Origin: Pedobacter ginsengisoli
GTDB lineage: Bacteria; Bacteroidota; Bacteroidia; Sphingobacteriales; Sphingobacteriaceae
NCBI RefSeq assembly: GCF_002736205.1
Contig: NZ_CP024091.1
Coordinates: 2,232,001-2,296,000, forward strand
Reading direction: 5' to 3'
Length of the DNA: 64,000 bases
Position numbers and translations under genes: made by a program. Below are positions 1 to 7,558 of this stretch, in pieces (the stretch's first letter is position 1; every line of letters starts with the position of its first letter). The notes below the pieces were generated by a model. The model was not told the origin of the DNA. It worked only from the letters and a program-made list of their open reading frames with translations, and made no database searches.

Positions 1-554
1 TTACCATTGATAAAAATCCTATAAGCAGAATTCCCATTCAGCTGAACATTATCATCGGCATCAACGCTTAGGAACGGAACTTTTCGCATCATTTCCAACA
101 CACTATACGACTTGCTATCGGGGTCTGCCTGTAAGTCATAGGTAATACGGTCAGCTTCTTGCTTAATTAAGGGTCGTGCGGCTACAATCGAAACATCTTT
201 AAGCTGATGGCTTGCAGGGCTGATATGGATTCTCCCTAGATCGAGTATTGGATTATTTGGATCGATTGAAATCTCCAGTGTTTTTGTTTTATACTCAACT
301 GAAGCAAATGTTACCGAAAACCTGCCAGCAACGAGTTGATCAATCAGGAATGAACCATCTATTTTACTGAGCTGAGTTTTTAATACTTCTTTATTGGCAT
401 TTTTTACGGCAACTGTTACAAATGCAGCTTCTTTGCCTGAAATGGAATCGATTAATGATCCTTTTAGGGTATGTATACCGGTTGCAGGTTGTGCAACCGC
501 AGCAAAGAAACCGATAAAAAATATAATGAGAGTGAGTATAATTTTCCGTTCCAT
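1..554 (-). CDS. Outer-membrane beta-barrel protein, N-terminal part (3' end outside window)
   Basis: The reading frame opens with ATG at 554 and runs leftwards off the window after 184 codons without a stop. It starts with a signal peptide (residues 1-22, ending AAVAQ). A carboxypeptidase-regulatory-like beta-sandwich follows at about residues 26-110 (KGSLIDSISGKEAAFVTV, then GSFLIDQLVAG). After it comes a plug-like segment with ADRITYDLQADPDSKSYSV and MMRKVPFLSVD at about residues 135-170. This order is typical of the large Bacteroidota outer-membrane beta-barrel family related to TonB-dependent receptors. The substrate cannot be told, and the barrel itself is not in the window. It is transcribed divergently from the gene at 866. 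Confidence 0.8.
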   Translation of the reverse strand, partial: MERKIILTLIIFFIGFFAAVAQPATGIHTLKGSLIDSISGKEAAFVTVAVKNANKEVLKTQLSKIDGSFLIDQLVAGRFSVTFASVEYKTKTLEISIDPNNPILDLGRIHISPASHQLKDVSIVAARPLIKQEADRITYDLQADPDSKSYSVLEMMRKVPFLSVDADDNVQLNGNSAYRIFING

Positions 555-663
555 AACGATAATGTTTTGAAATTAGATTATCAGTCATGTAATATGTTAC
601 ACAAGGATATGTGTTTTATACTGTACTATGCATTACAAACTACCTAATTGGTCAGATGATAAA

Positions 664-741
664 TCAGCTATTCTTCTTTTTTCCCACTTTATGACCTGCT
701 ACTGCATCCCACAAAAGTTTGAGCACCCCCAGGCGTTCCAT
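664..741 (-). CDS. Possible 25-codon ORF or gene remnant in a divergent intergenic region
   Basis: The region 555-865 (311 bases) separates two divergent genes. On the minus strand an open frame extends from about 813 down to a TGA at 664-666. It is less AT-rich than its surroundings and encodes a plausible C-terminal sequence rich in Leu, Trp and Lys. Its only ATG in frame is at 741, giving 25 residues. Upstream codons remain open for another 24 residues with no usual start apart from one TTG. This could be a small protein, a decayed gene or chance. I see nothing else in the interval except presumed promoters. Confidence 0.2.
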   Translation of the reverse strand: MERLGVLKLLWDAVAGHKVGKKKNS

Positions 742-865
742 CAGGGTTGGTGATTGGAAATGCAATTGGGGATATTGTTTTTTAGGATTAATATTACCCT
801 TTACAAAGTTTATTCATGATAAATTCAATTTACTGACGTTACTAGTATAGTATTATTGAATTATT

Positions 866-1921
866 ATGAAGAAACTGTTTGGTATTATAACACTATTGTC
901 CATTTCTAGCTCCTATACATTATTTGCCCAGACCGGTTTCGAACAGCTGATAAACGCAGGGCCTGCTGATGCCACAAAACTGGTAGATGCTTATTCGAAG
1001 TCTCTTTTTAAAGGCTTTGGATTAGGTATGAACAGTGGGTGGACAAACAGTGCTCAGACCCTTGGACTGTACCATCTTGATCTACGGGTTACTGGAACTG
1101 CTGTAATAGTACCTTCTTCGGCTAAGTCCTTCAACGTTACCAGGATCGGTTTGTCGAGCAACTTGCGTCCGGCCAACCCTAATGATGTTATTACTCCTTC
1201 ATTTAGTGGCAACACCCGATCTAACGGCCCGTTAATGGATGTTTATGACGAGAACAACAACAAATTGGTTTCTTTTGAATTGCCCAGTGGAATGCTGGAG
1301 AATTATGTACCTACACCGCAGGTTCAGTTAACAGTAGGTCTGTTGGCAAATACCGATATAACTATTCGGGCAGCACCAAGGTTCAAGATTGGCCGCAAAA
1401 TAGGTTCGGTTTCTCTAATTGGTTTTGGAATTAAACATAATTTTATGCGCGATTTATCTAAATATGTACCGTTTGATCTCGCATTGGCCTTTAGCTACAA
1501 TAATCTGAAATATAAGAAAGCACTCAGCCTTCAGCCAATTGAAAACTCGGTGCCGCAAGACAACCAACAGTCTACAGACTTTTCCGGACAAGAGATTTTT
1601 GGGAACTTTAACAACTATTTGTTCCAGGCATTGATATCCAAACAGTTTTCGGTGCTTACCCCCTATCTGTCTTTAGGTTACAATGTATCAAGCGCCGATA
1701 TGGGACTGAGCGGAAACTACCCGATAATAAACGGTTATAACGGCGATCAGATTACTTATAAAACATTTTCTAATCCTGTAAGGATTGAGAGAACCTACTT
1801 AAAAGATTTCCGTGTTGATGCGGGTTTTCAGGTTAAGTTTCCTGTGATAAGGCTTTATGCCTCTTATGGTATTTCCGGAAATTATGGTATTGCCAATGCA
1901 GGTATCGGTATCGGCATTTAA
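866..1921 (+). CDS. Secreted DUF6588-like protein of unknown function
   Basis: A 351-residue protein with a clear signal peptide (residues 1-21, ending TLFAQ). The mature part begins with a short helical segment (residues 24-50). Long stretches of alternating hydrophobic and polar residues with many Gly, Asn and Tyr follow, ending in AGIGIGI, so a small outer-membrane beta barrel is likely. The layout resembles the Bacteroidota family DUF6588, whose function is unknown; that assignment is from memory of the family and moderately sure. It stands alone, with 68 bases to the next gene's ATG. Confidence 0.7.
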   Translation: MKKLFGIITLLSISSSYTLFAQTGFEQLINAGPADATKLVDAYSKSLFKGFGLGMNSGWTNSAQTLGLYHLDLRVTGTAVIVPSSAKSFNVTRIGLSSNLRPANPNDVITPSFSGNTRSNGPLMDVYDENNNKLVSFELPSGMLENYVPTPQVQLTVGLLANTDITIRAAPRFKIGRKIGSVSLIGFGIKHNFMRDLSKYVPFDLALAFSYNNLKYKKALSLQPIENSVPQDNQQSTDFSGQEIFGNFNNYLFQALISKQFSVLTPYLSLGYNVSSADMGLSGNYPIINGYNGDQITYKTFSNPVRIERTYLKDFRVDAGFQVKFPVIRLYASYGISGNYGIANAGIGIGI

Positions 1922-1977
1922 TATGCTTATTTGTATAATTTGGAATTGGCGTGACGAAAAACCGGTTATCAAATAAC

Positions 1978-1985
1978 TACTTTTG
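1978..1985 (+). promoter_or_regulatory. Bacteroidota -7 box (TACTTTTG) just before the Bcr/CflA gene
   Basis: TACTTTTG matches the TAnnTTTG consensus of the Bacteroidota primary sigma factor. Only four bases separate it from the ATG at 1990, so the transcript would be leaderless or nearly so. No good TTG/TTTG lies at the expected -33 distance. Confidence 0.4.
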
Positions 1986-1989
1986 TTGC

Positions 1990-3180
1990 ATGACGCAAAA
2001 AAGATACCTGTTCTTAATTTTAATACTTGGTTCATTAACCGCTCTCGGCCCCTTTTCTATCGACATGTACCTGCCAGGTTTTAAAGCAATAGCTAAAGAC
2101 CTGAATACCAGCGAAGCCAGGGTAGCATGGTCATTATCAAGCTATTTTATAGGTATCTCGGCTGGTCAGTTACTTTACGGCCCCCTGTTAGATCGTTTTG
2201 GCAGGAAAAAGCCTTTATTTATTGGCTTACTTATATACATTCTGGCATCTGCCGGATGCGCATTTATTAAAGATATTGACTCGTTTATTGTATTGAGATT
2301 TATCCAGGCAATTGGAAGCTGTGCTGCTACTGTAGCATCAGTAGCTATGGTTCGCGATTTGTTTCCTGTTAGCGAAAATGCCAAGGTATTTGCCTTATTG
2401 ATGTTGGTACTTAGTGTTTCGCCAATGGTTGCACCTACTGTAGGTGGTTATGTTACTGTTGCTTTTGGTTGGCATACGGTTTTTTTCATTTTACTGGGTT
2501 TAGGCTTATTTAATTTAATCGCCAGCTGGCTTTGGTTGCCCGAAAGTTATAAGGCAGACACTACCATGTCTTTAAAGCCTAAACCAATAATAACCAACTT
2601 TATAACGGTGTTACGTGAACCTAAATTTTATACTTATGCGTTTACCGGAGCTATGGCATTTGCAGGCTTATTTGTATACATCACCAGTTCCCCTATCCTT
2701 TTCATGTCGCTATTTAAAGTAAAAGAAGAAACTTACGGGTGGATCTTTGCCTTTCTTTCTGTCGGCTTTATTGGGGCCAGTCAGGTTAATACCCTTATGT
2801 TAAGAAAATATAAAAGTGAACAATTGATATTTGTTGCGTTAATTGGGCAGGTAGTTACAGTTATTGTGTTTTTGATTGGCAGCATTAACGGTTGGTTTGG
2901 CCTTGCCGAGACCATTGGTTTTCTGTTCTTATTCTTATGCTGCTTAGGGGTGGCAAATCCAAATGCTTTAGCCCTATCGCTAGCACCTTTTTCTAAAAAC
3001 GCAGGTAGTGCATCTGCTTTAATGGGTGCACTGCAAATGGGACTTGGAGCTCTTGCATCTGCTTGTATTGGCTTTTTTGAACAAACATCGGCTGTGCCAA
3101 TGGTATTAATTATGACTGTGACTTCTGTAATTGCTTTCGCTGTTTTAGTTATTGGAAGAAGAAATATAAAAGAGGCTTAA
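1990..3180 (+). CDS. Bcr/CflA-type multidrug efflux MFS transporter
   Basis: About 396 residues with twelve predicted membrane helices. The start of the first helix reads LGSLTALGPFSIDMYLPG, the hallmark of the Bcr/CflA subfamily of proton-driven drug exporters. The MFS motif A loop (GQLLYGPLLDRFGRKKP) follows helix 2, and a VSPMVAPTVGG segment in helix 5 fits the drug:H+ antiporter motif C region. I chose ATG 1990 rather than the upstream GTG at 1951. The family begins just before the first helix, and a promoter-like box lies between the two starts. The substrate (bicyclomycin, chloramphenicol or other) cannot be predicted. Confidence 0.92.
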   Translation: MTQKRYLFLILILGSLTALGPFSIDMYLPGFKAIAKDLNTSEARVAWSLSSYFIGISAGQLLYGPLLDRFGRKKPLFIGLLIYILASAGCAFIKDIDSFIVLRFIQAIGSCAATVASVAMVRDLFPVSENAKVFALLMLVLSVSPMVAPTVGGYVTVAFGWHTVFFILLGLGLFNLIASWLWLPESYKADTTMSLKPKPIITNFITVLREPKFYTYAFTGAMAFAGLFVYITSSPILFMSLFKVKEETYGWIFAFLSVGFIGASQVNTLMLRKYKSEQLIFVALIGQVVTVIVFLIGSINGWFGLAETIGFLFLFLCCLGVANPNALALSLAPFSKNAGSASALMGALQMGLGALASACIGFFEQTSAVPMVLIMTVTSVIAFAVLVIGRRNIKEA

Positions 3181-3246
3181 TTTTTTTTGCGGCCCTGCGT
3201 AGGGGTATATGCTGATCATGTTGTCTTACTCTAAAACAAGACAATA

Positions 3247-4329
3247 ATGAACATTAAATCTTCTATAACAGCTTTAGTATTACTAGCTACCTACATGGGC
3301 GCCAATGCCCAAAATCAAATGCCGGGTAAAATGCATATTGGCATTGTATACCCTTTAAGTACCAATGGAACACGCGCTCCTTTAGATACTAATAATCTTT
3401 CATTTAACTTACTTGGTGGTGTATCTGCAGCCGAACGTGGTTTGGCATTTGCCGGACTTTCAAATGTAGTACTAAAAGATACCAAAGGATTTCTGTTTGC
3501 AGGATTTTCTAATCATGTAGTTAAAAATGCAGACGGCGGACAATTTGCAGGCTTCCTTAATACTTATGGCGGCGGCGAGGGAGTTTCGTTTGCAGGCTTT
3601 GCCAATATATCATCAGGAAATGTAAAAGGGGCGCAATTTGCCGGTTTCGCAAACATTACTAAGGATATGAACGGTGCTCAGTTTGCCGGTTTTGCCAATA
3701 TTGCCAAAGATGTATCGGCAACACAGATAGCTGGTTTTATTAATACGGCTAAAGATGTTAAGGGATCTCAGATTGCAGGCTTTATAAACATCGCTAAAAG
3801 AGTTAAAGGTGCACAAATTGCAGGGTTCATTAACATTGCCGAGAGCAGCGACTTCCCAATAGGTATTGTAAATATTATAAAAAACGGCGAGAAAAGTATT
3901 GGGATAAGCACCAATGATAACCTAACTACAATGCTAACTTTAAGATCGGGCGGCAAAGTACTTTATGGGATTTTAGGGGTCGGATACAACTTTAAAAACG
4001 ATAAGGAGGTGTATGCCATTGAGGCTGGCTTAGGGGCTCATTTCTTTTCTTCAAACAGCTTCAGGTTAAACACAGAATTAACATCAATGAGCCTGGAGAG
4101 CTTTAAACATGGAGAATACTTTAGCTCCTCATTTCGTATCCTCCCTGCTTTAAAGATTGCCAGATTTCTGGAAATCTATGCCGGCCCATCTCTTAACTAT
4201 GTAAACACCAATACAGTTGAAGGTAAAGATTTAAATAAACACTACCTATCTAAGTGGGGCAACAAATCGGGCAGGAATTTCCAGGGGCTATATGTAGGCT
4301 ATATGGGTGGCATTCAGGTAATCTTTTAA
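3247..4329 (+). CDS. Secreted protein with 15-residue surface repeats (LA_2272-like)
   Basis: A 360-residue protein with a signal peptide (residues 1-21, ending GANAQ). Residues about 60-210 contain nine copies of a repeat whose core is (F/I)AGF(A/I)N. The later copies have an exact 15-residue period (for example KGAQFAGFANITKDM). This resembles the LA_2272 surface-repeat family named from Leptospira, and a regular beta-solenoid is likely. The C-terminal 140 residues (from ISTNDN) look like a small beta barrel ending in VIF. The gene at 7558 carries the same repeat and the same kind of C-terminal domain, so the two are paralogues. The role is unknown; surface or outer-membrane location is inferred. 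Confidence 0.75.
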   Translation: MNIKSSITALVLLATYMGANAQNQMPGKMHIGIVYPLSTNGTRAPLDTNNLSFNLLGGVSAAERGLAFAGLSNVVLKDTKGFLFAGFSNHVVKNADGGQFAGFLNTYGGGEGVSFAGFANISSGNVKGAQFAGFANITKDMNGAQFAGFANIAKDVSATQIAGFINTAKDVKGSQIAGFINIAKRVKGAQIAGFINIAESSDFPIGIVNIIKNGEKSIGISTNDNLTTMLTLRSGGKVLYGILGVGYNFKNDKEVYAIEAGLGAHFFSSNSFRLNTELTSMSLESFKHGEYFSSSFRILPALKIARFLEIYAGPSLNYVNTNTVEGKDLNKHYLSKWGNKSGRNFQGLYVGYMGGIQVIF

Positions 4330-4392
4330 CGGCATGCAACCTTTAATTGAAATTAACAATCATAATTTATAACACACAAAAACCAAACTACT

Positions 4393-5961
4393 ATGAGAAC
4401 AACAGTCATTGCATCGCTTCAATCATTTTGGCAAGATTTAATCTCTGTGTTCGGGGCAGCACCACTTCCAATTAATGATCTTAATCAGTTACAGAAAAGT
4501 GCTCCTGATTTAATGGTATATGCCTTGCCTGTGGTATTCTTCTGTACGGCTCTTGAATATGGATTTTCTCATTTCGCTGAGCATAAAAGCTATGAAAAGA
4601 AGGAAACTATAGGATCAGTTTTTATTGGCCTCGGCAATTTGGCTGTAAACCTATTAATGAAAGCAGTATTGCTTTATGGAGCCATTTGGATATATAATGC
4701 TTTGCCATGGCGTATGAGTCTGAACTGGTGGACTTTGATTCCTTGTTTTATAGTTTATGATTGCTGCAGTTATTGGTCGCACCGCATTTCACACTTTAAC
4801 AGGTTCTTTTGGGCAACACATGTTGTACACCACTCTGCCGAGCATTACAATTTAACAGTAGCTTTTAGACAAAGCTGGGTACAGCATTTTAAAATCGTCT
4901 TTTTTATACCTGTAGCTTCAATGGGATTTAATCCGGTTATATTATTTGTAGCCAGCCAATTGAGCACATTATATCAATTTTGGGTACATACCGAAGCCAT
5001 TGGAAAATTACATCCTTTTATTGAAAAGTACTTTGGTACTCCATCTAACCACAGGGTTCATCACGGTAGTCAGGATAAATATCTTGACAAGAACTTCGGT
5101 GCTACCTTTATGATCTGGGACCATTTGTTCGGTACTTTTCAATACGAAGAAGAAAAGCCTGTTTATGGTCTTACAACCCCGGTTGATAGTAAAACTAATC
5201 CCTTTATTTTAAATTTTCATGAGTACAGGGATATGATTAAGGATGTTAGGCAAAGTGATGGAATTAAAGAAATACTTTTCTTCATTTTTGCAAGTCCTGG
5301 TAAAATTTACAGACACAAACTTACCAATATTGAAAAGGCAAATGGAACTCCTGTTGTAGATAAAAAAACGCACATTAAAAACAAGAAAATAAAAGCTTTA
5401 AAGTTTGCCGGCATGCTATTGGTAATTATTTTATTGTTAAGCCAGTCGTTAAATACGTTAAGTCAGCCTTCAAAAAAGGTTGATGAGTCTGAACCCCTGG
5501 CCCTGCCTACCCCTAAAGGAGAGAACCTCTTGTTTTTTCTTCAGAGAAACCCAGATGCAAATACGGTAATTTATGAACTCAATTTTAAAAGTACTGGGGT
5601 CCTTGACCCTGAAAACCCTGTAAAAGGATCGTGGATAAGATATACAGAACAAGGTAAATACAAGGAGCTAACTGGCATTGAACGCAGATTTGCTTACGGA
5701 GTTAAATGTAAAGCATTACAAAATGATGAATTTGAGATAAGATTGGTTGCTTACAAAAAGCTGCCCTTGTACCTTAAAAGATCTGAAACAGACAATAAAT
5801 ATAAGATTTACATAAAAGATGAGGGAAAGGATTTATTGCTAAAAAGGGTTTTTGTTAGGGTTAATGGCGGCTCATTCTGGTTCCCGAAAGTGGAGTATAT
5901 TGATTTGATAACAGTAAATAGTGCTTCGGGCATAGAGTTTTTAAAACGAATAGAGATTTAG
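4393..5961 (+). CDS. Fatty acid hydroxylase/sterol desaturase-family membrane protein fused to a DUF4833-like domain
   Basis: 522 residues. Residues 40-260 are a membrane-embedded di-iron hydroxylase of the sterol desaturase superfamily: several hydrophobic helices and the histidine boxes H130xxxH134, H143xxHH147 and H220xxHH224. A further membrane helix lies near residues 343-362. The C-terminal 150 residues (from about 375) look like DUF4833: a beta-rich domain with NTVIYELN, KGSWIRYTE and FAYGVKCK. In known relatives the hydroxylase oxidises a lipid chain or ring using O2; the substrate here is unknown. The fusion is notable. It sits 63 bases after the surface-repeat gene and 43 bases before the sigma factor gene. 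Confidence 0.85.
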   Translation: MRTTVIASLQSFWQDLISVFGAAPLPINDLNQLQKSAPDLMVYALPVVFFCTALEYGFSHFAEHKSYEKKETIGSVFIGLGNLAVNLLMKAVLLYGAIWIYNALPWRMSLNWWTLIPCFIVYDCCSYWSHRISHFNRFFWATHVVHHSAEHYNLTVAFRQSWVQHFKIVFFIPVASMGFNPVILFVASQLSTLYQFWVHTEAIGKLHPFIEKYFGTPSNHRVHHGSQDKYLDKNFGATFMIWDHLFGTFQYEEEKPVYGLTTPVDSKTNPFILNFHEYRDMIKDVRQSDGIKEILFFIFASPGKIYRHKLTNIEKANGTPVVDKKTHIKNKKIKALKFAGMLLVIILLLSQSLNTLSQPSKKVDESEPLALPTPKGENLLFFLQRNPDANTVIYELNFKSTGVLDPENPVKGSWIRYTEQGKYKELTGIERRFAYGVKCKALQNDEFEIRLVAYKKLPLYLKRSETDNKYKIYIKDEGKDLLLKRVFVRVNGGSFWFPKVEYIDLITVNSASGIEFLKRIEI

Positions 5962-6004
5962 GCAGGCTAAGAAAAACTAATATATTTGATTAAGAAACAA
6001 ACCA

Positions 6005-6583
6005 GTGATAAATCAACCCGACACACTGCATCAATATGATGACAAGGCATTTGAACAAATGTTCAAAGCTCATTATAAAGAGCTTCACTCCTACGCTAAT
6101 ATAATGCTTAGAGATCAAGACATTGCAGAAGAAATTGTTCAATCTATGTTTCTTAAATTCTGGGAAAAGAGAGAATTGTTAAACGTACAAACTTCAATAA
6201 AAGCATATCTCTACAAATGTGTTTATAACGATAGCTTAAATTACCTTAAGCATCAAAAAGTTAAAACAAAATATCAGGATTTTACAATTCACACCATGAA
6301 CAATCATCATGAGGCAGCATCATCAAGAGTAGAGCTTAATGAGCTTGAATTTAAGCTGCAAGAAGCATTAAATGAATTACCTGAACATTGCAGAACTATT
6401 TTTCAGATGAGCAGGTTTGAGGAATTAAAATATAGAGAGATAGCTGAACAGCTGGACCTTTCAATTAAAACAGTTGAGAACCAGATGGGGAAAGCTTTAA
6501 AAATATTACGTTTGAAACTAGCCGATTTCATTACACTAATTTTACCAGGCATAATAATGTTTTACAAGGATTTTTTTAATTAA
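6005..6583 (+). CDS. ECF-type RNA polymerase sigma factor
   Basis: 192 residues with sigma-70 region 2 (about 14-60, FEQMFKAHYKELHSYA then DQDIAEEIVQSMFLKFWE) and region 4 (about 118-170, ELPEHCRTIFQMSRFEELK then a helix-turn-helix YREIAEQLDLSIKTVENQ). The start is GTG at 6005; the first in-frame ATG would delete part of region 2. The C terminus carries an unusual hydrophobic tail (FITLILPGIIMFY). The anti-sigma gene follows after 9 bases with an AGAGGA-like ribosome site. The expected role is to direct transcription of this operon when the anti-sigma factor is relieved. Confidence 0.95.
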   Translation: MINQPDTLHQYDDKAFEQMFKAHYKELHSYANIMLRDQDIAEEIVQSMFLKFWEKRELLNVQTSIKAYLYKCVYNDSLNYLKHQKVKTKYQDFTIHTMNNHHEAASSRVELNELEFKLQEALNELPEHCRTIFQMSRFEELKYREIAEQLDLSIKTVENQMGKALKILRLKLADFITLILPGIIMFYKDFFN

Positions 6584-6592
6584 GAGGAACAG

Positions 6593-7558
6593 ATGAACGA
6601 GGAAATATTGATAAAGTTTCTTTTAAAAGAAACAAGTGAAGAAGAAAGTATTGCTGTGCAAAAATGGCTGGATGAAGCTACCTCTAACAGGGCCGAATTT
6701 GCCCGGCTTGAAAGAATCTGGACTGCAAGTAAAAGTTTAAATAGCACAAGTAATGTTGATGAAGAACAGGCATGGATAAAATTTAAAGCGAAGACAACTT
6801 CCAGATCAAATGAGGCTATTGTGAGGCCAATAAAGCAAAACTACTGGTGGTTAAAAATTGCCGCAGTATTGGTTTTGGTTGCCGGAGCATGGATGACGTA
6901 CAATGTTTTTGGCCCTGCAAATTATACAGACCTGATAGCAAGTAACAAGGTAGTTATTGAGCATTTACCTGATGGATCGGAAGTAACCTTAAATAAAAAT
7001 TCGGAAATCAGCTATGCTACAGATTTTAAAGACGACCGCAGTGTTAAACTAAAAAATGGTGATGTATTTTTTAATGTAGCGCACGACAAATCAAAACCGT
7101 TTGTAATAAAAATTAATAAAGTATCCGTAACTGTTGTTGGCACTTCATTTAATGTGAAACATATAAAAGGTGAAACTGAAGTTATTGTAGAAACGGGTAT
7201 TGTAAAAGTGAGCAATGGCAATGAAGTGATAGAACTGCATAAAGGAGAAAAAGTTTTGATCAAAGAGGCATCTCCCAAATTGATTAAAGAAGAAAATACG
7301 GATCGGTTATATGATTATTACCGCAGCGGAAACTTTGTATTTTATAAAACACCGCTTTGGAAGGTAGCAGAGGTTTTAAATGAAGCCTACAATGTAAATG
7401 TTGTTGTAAAAGATGCCAGTATTGCCAATGAAACCTTTAACACCACACTTAAAGCAAGTGCATCATTAGATGATAACCTTGATATAATCCTGCAAACAAT
7501 GCAAAATTTAAGAATAGATCGTAACGAAGGGCAGATAATACTATCTAAAATTAAATAA
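6593..7558 (+). CDS. FecR-family anti-sigma factor
   Basis: 321 residues. The cytoplasmic N terminus (1-83) would bind the sigma factor. One membrane helix lies at about 84-105 (WLKIAAVLVLVAGAWM). A periplasmic FecR domain follows (about 115-215, LPDGSEVTLNKNSEISY and VTVVGTSFNVK), then a DUF4974-type C-terminal domain (about 245-318). In Fec-type surface signalling this protein contacts the STN domain of an outer-membrane partner. Here the next gene overlaps its stop codon (TAATG at 7556-7560) and encodes an STN domain, which makes that gene product the likely partner. Confidence 0.95.
   Translation: MNEEILIKFLLKETSEEESIAVQKWLDEATSNRAEFARLERIWTASKSLNSTSNVDEEQAWIKFKAKTTSRSNEAIVRPIKQNYWWLKIAAVLVLVAGAWMTYNVFGPANYTDLIASNKVVIEHLPDGSEVTLNKNSEISYATDFKDDRSVKLKNGDVFFNVAHDKSKPFVIKINKVSVTVVGTSFNVKHIKGETEVIVETGIVKVSNGNEVIELHKGEKVLIKEASPKLIKEENTDRLYDYYRSGNFVFYKTPLWKVAEVLNEAYNVNVVVKDASIANETFNTTLKASASLDDNLDIILQTMQNLRIDRNEGQIILSKIK

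Noticed and set aside
3600-3850. Regularly spaced 45-base repeats resembling a repeat array
   Set aside because: They encode in-frame 15-residue protein repeats inside a signal-peptide-bearing gene; there are no unique spacers, so not CRISPR.
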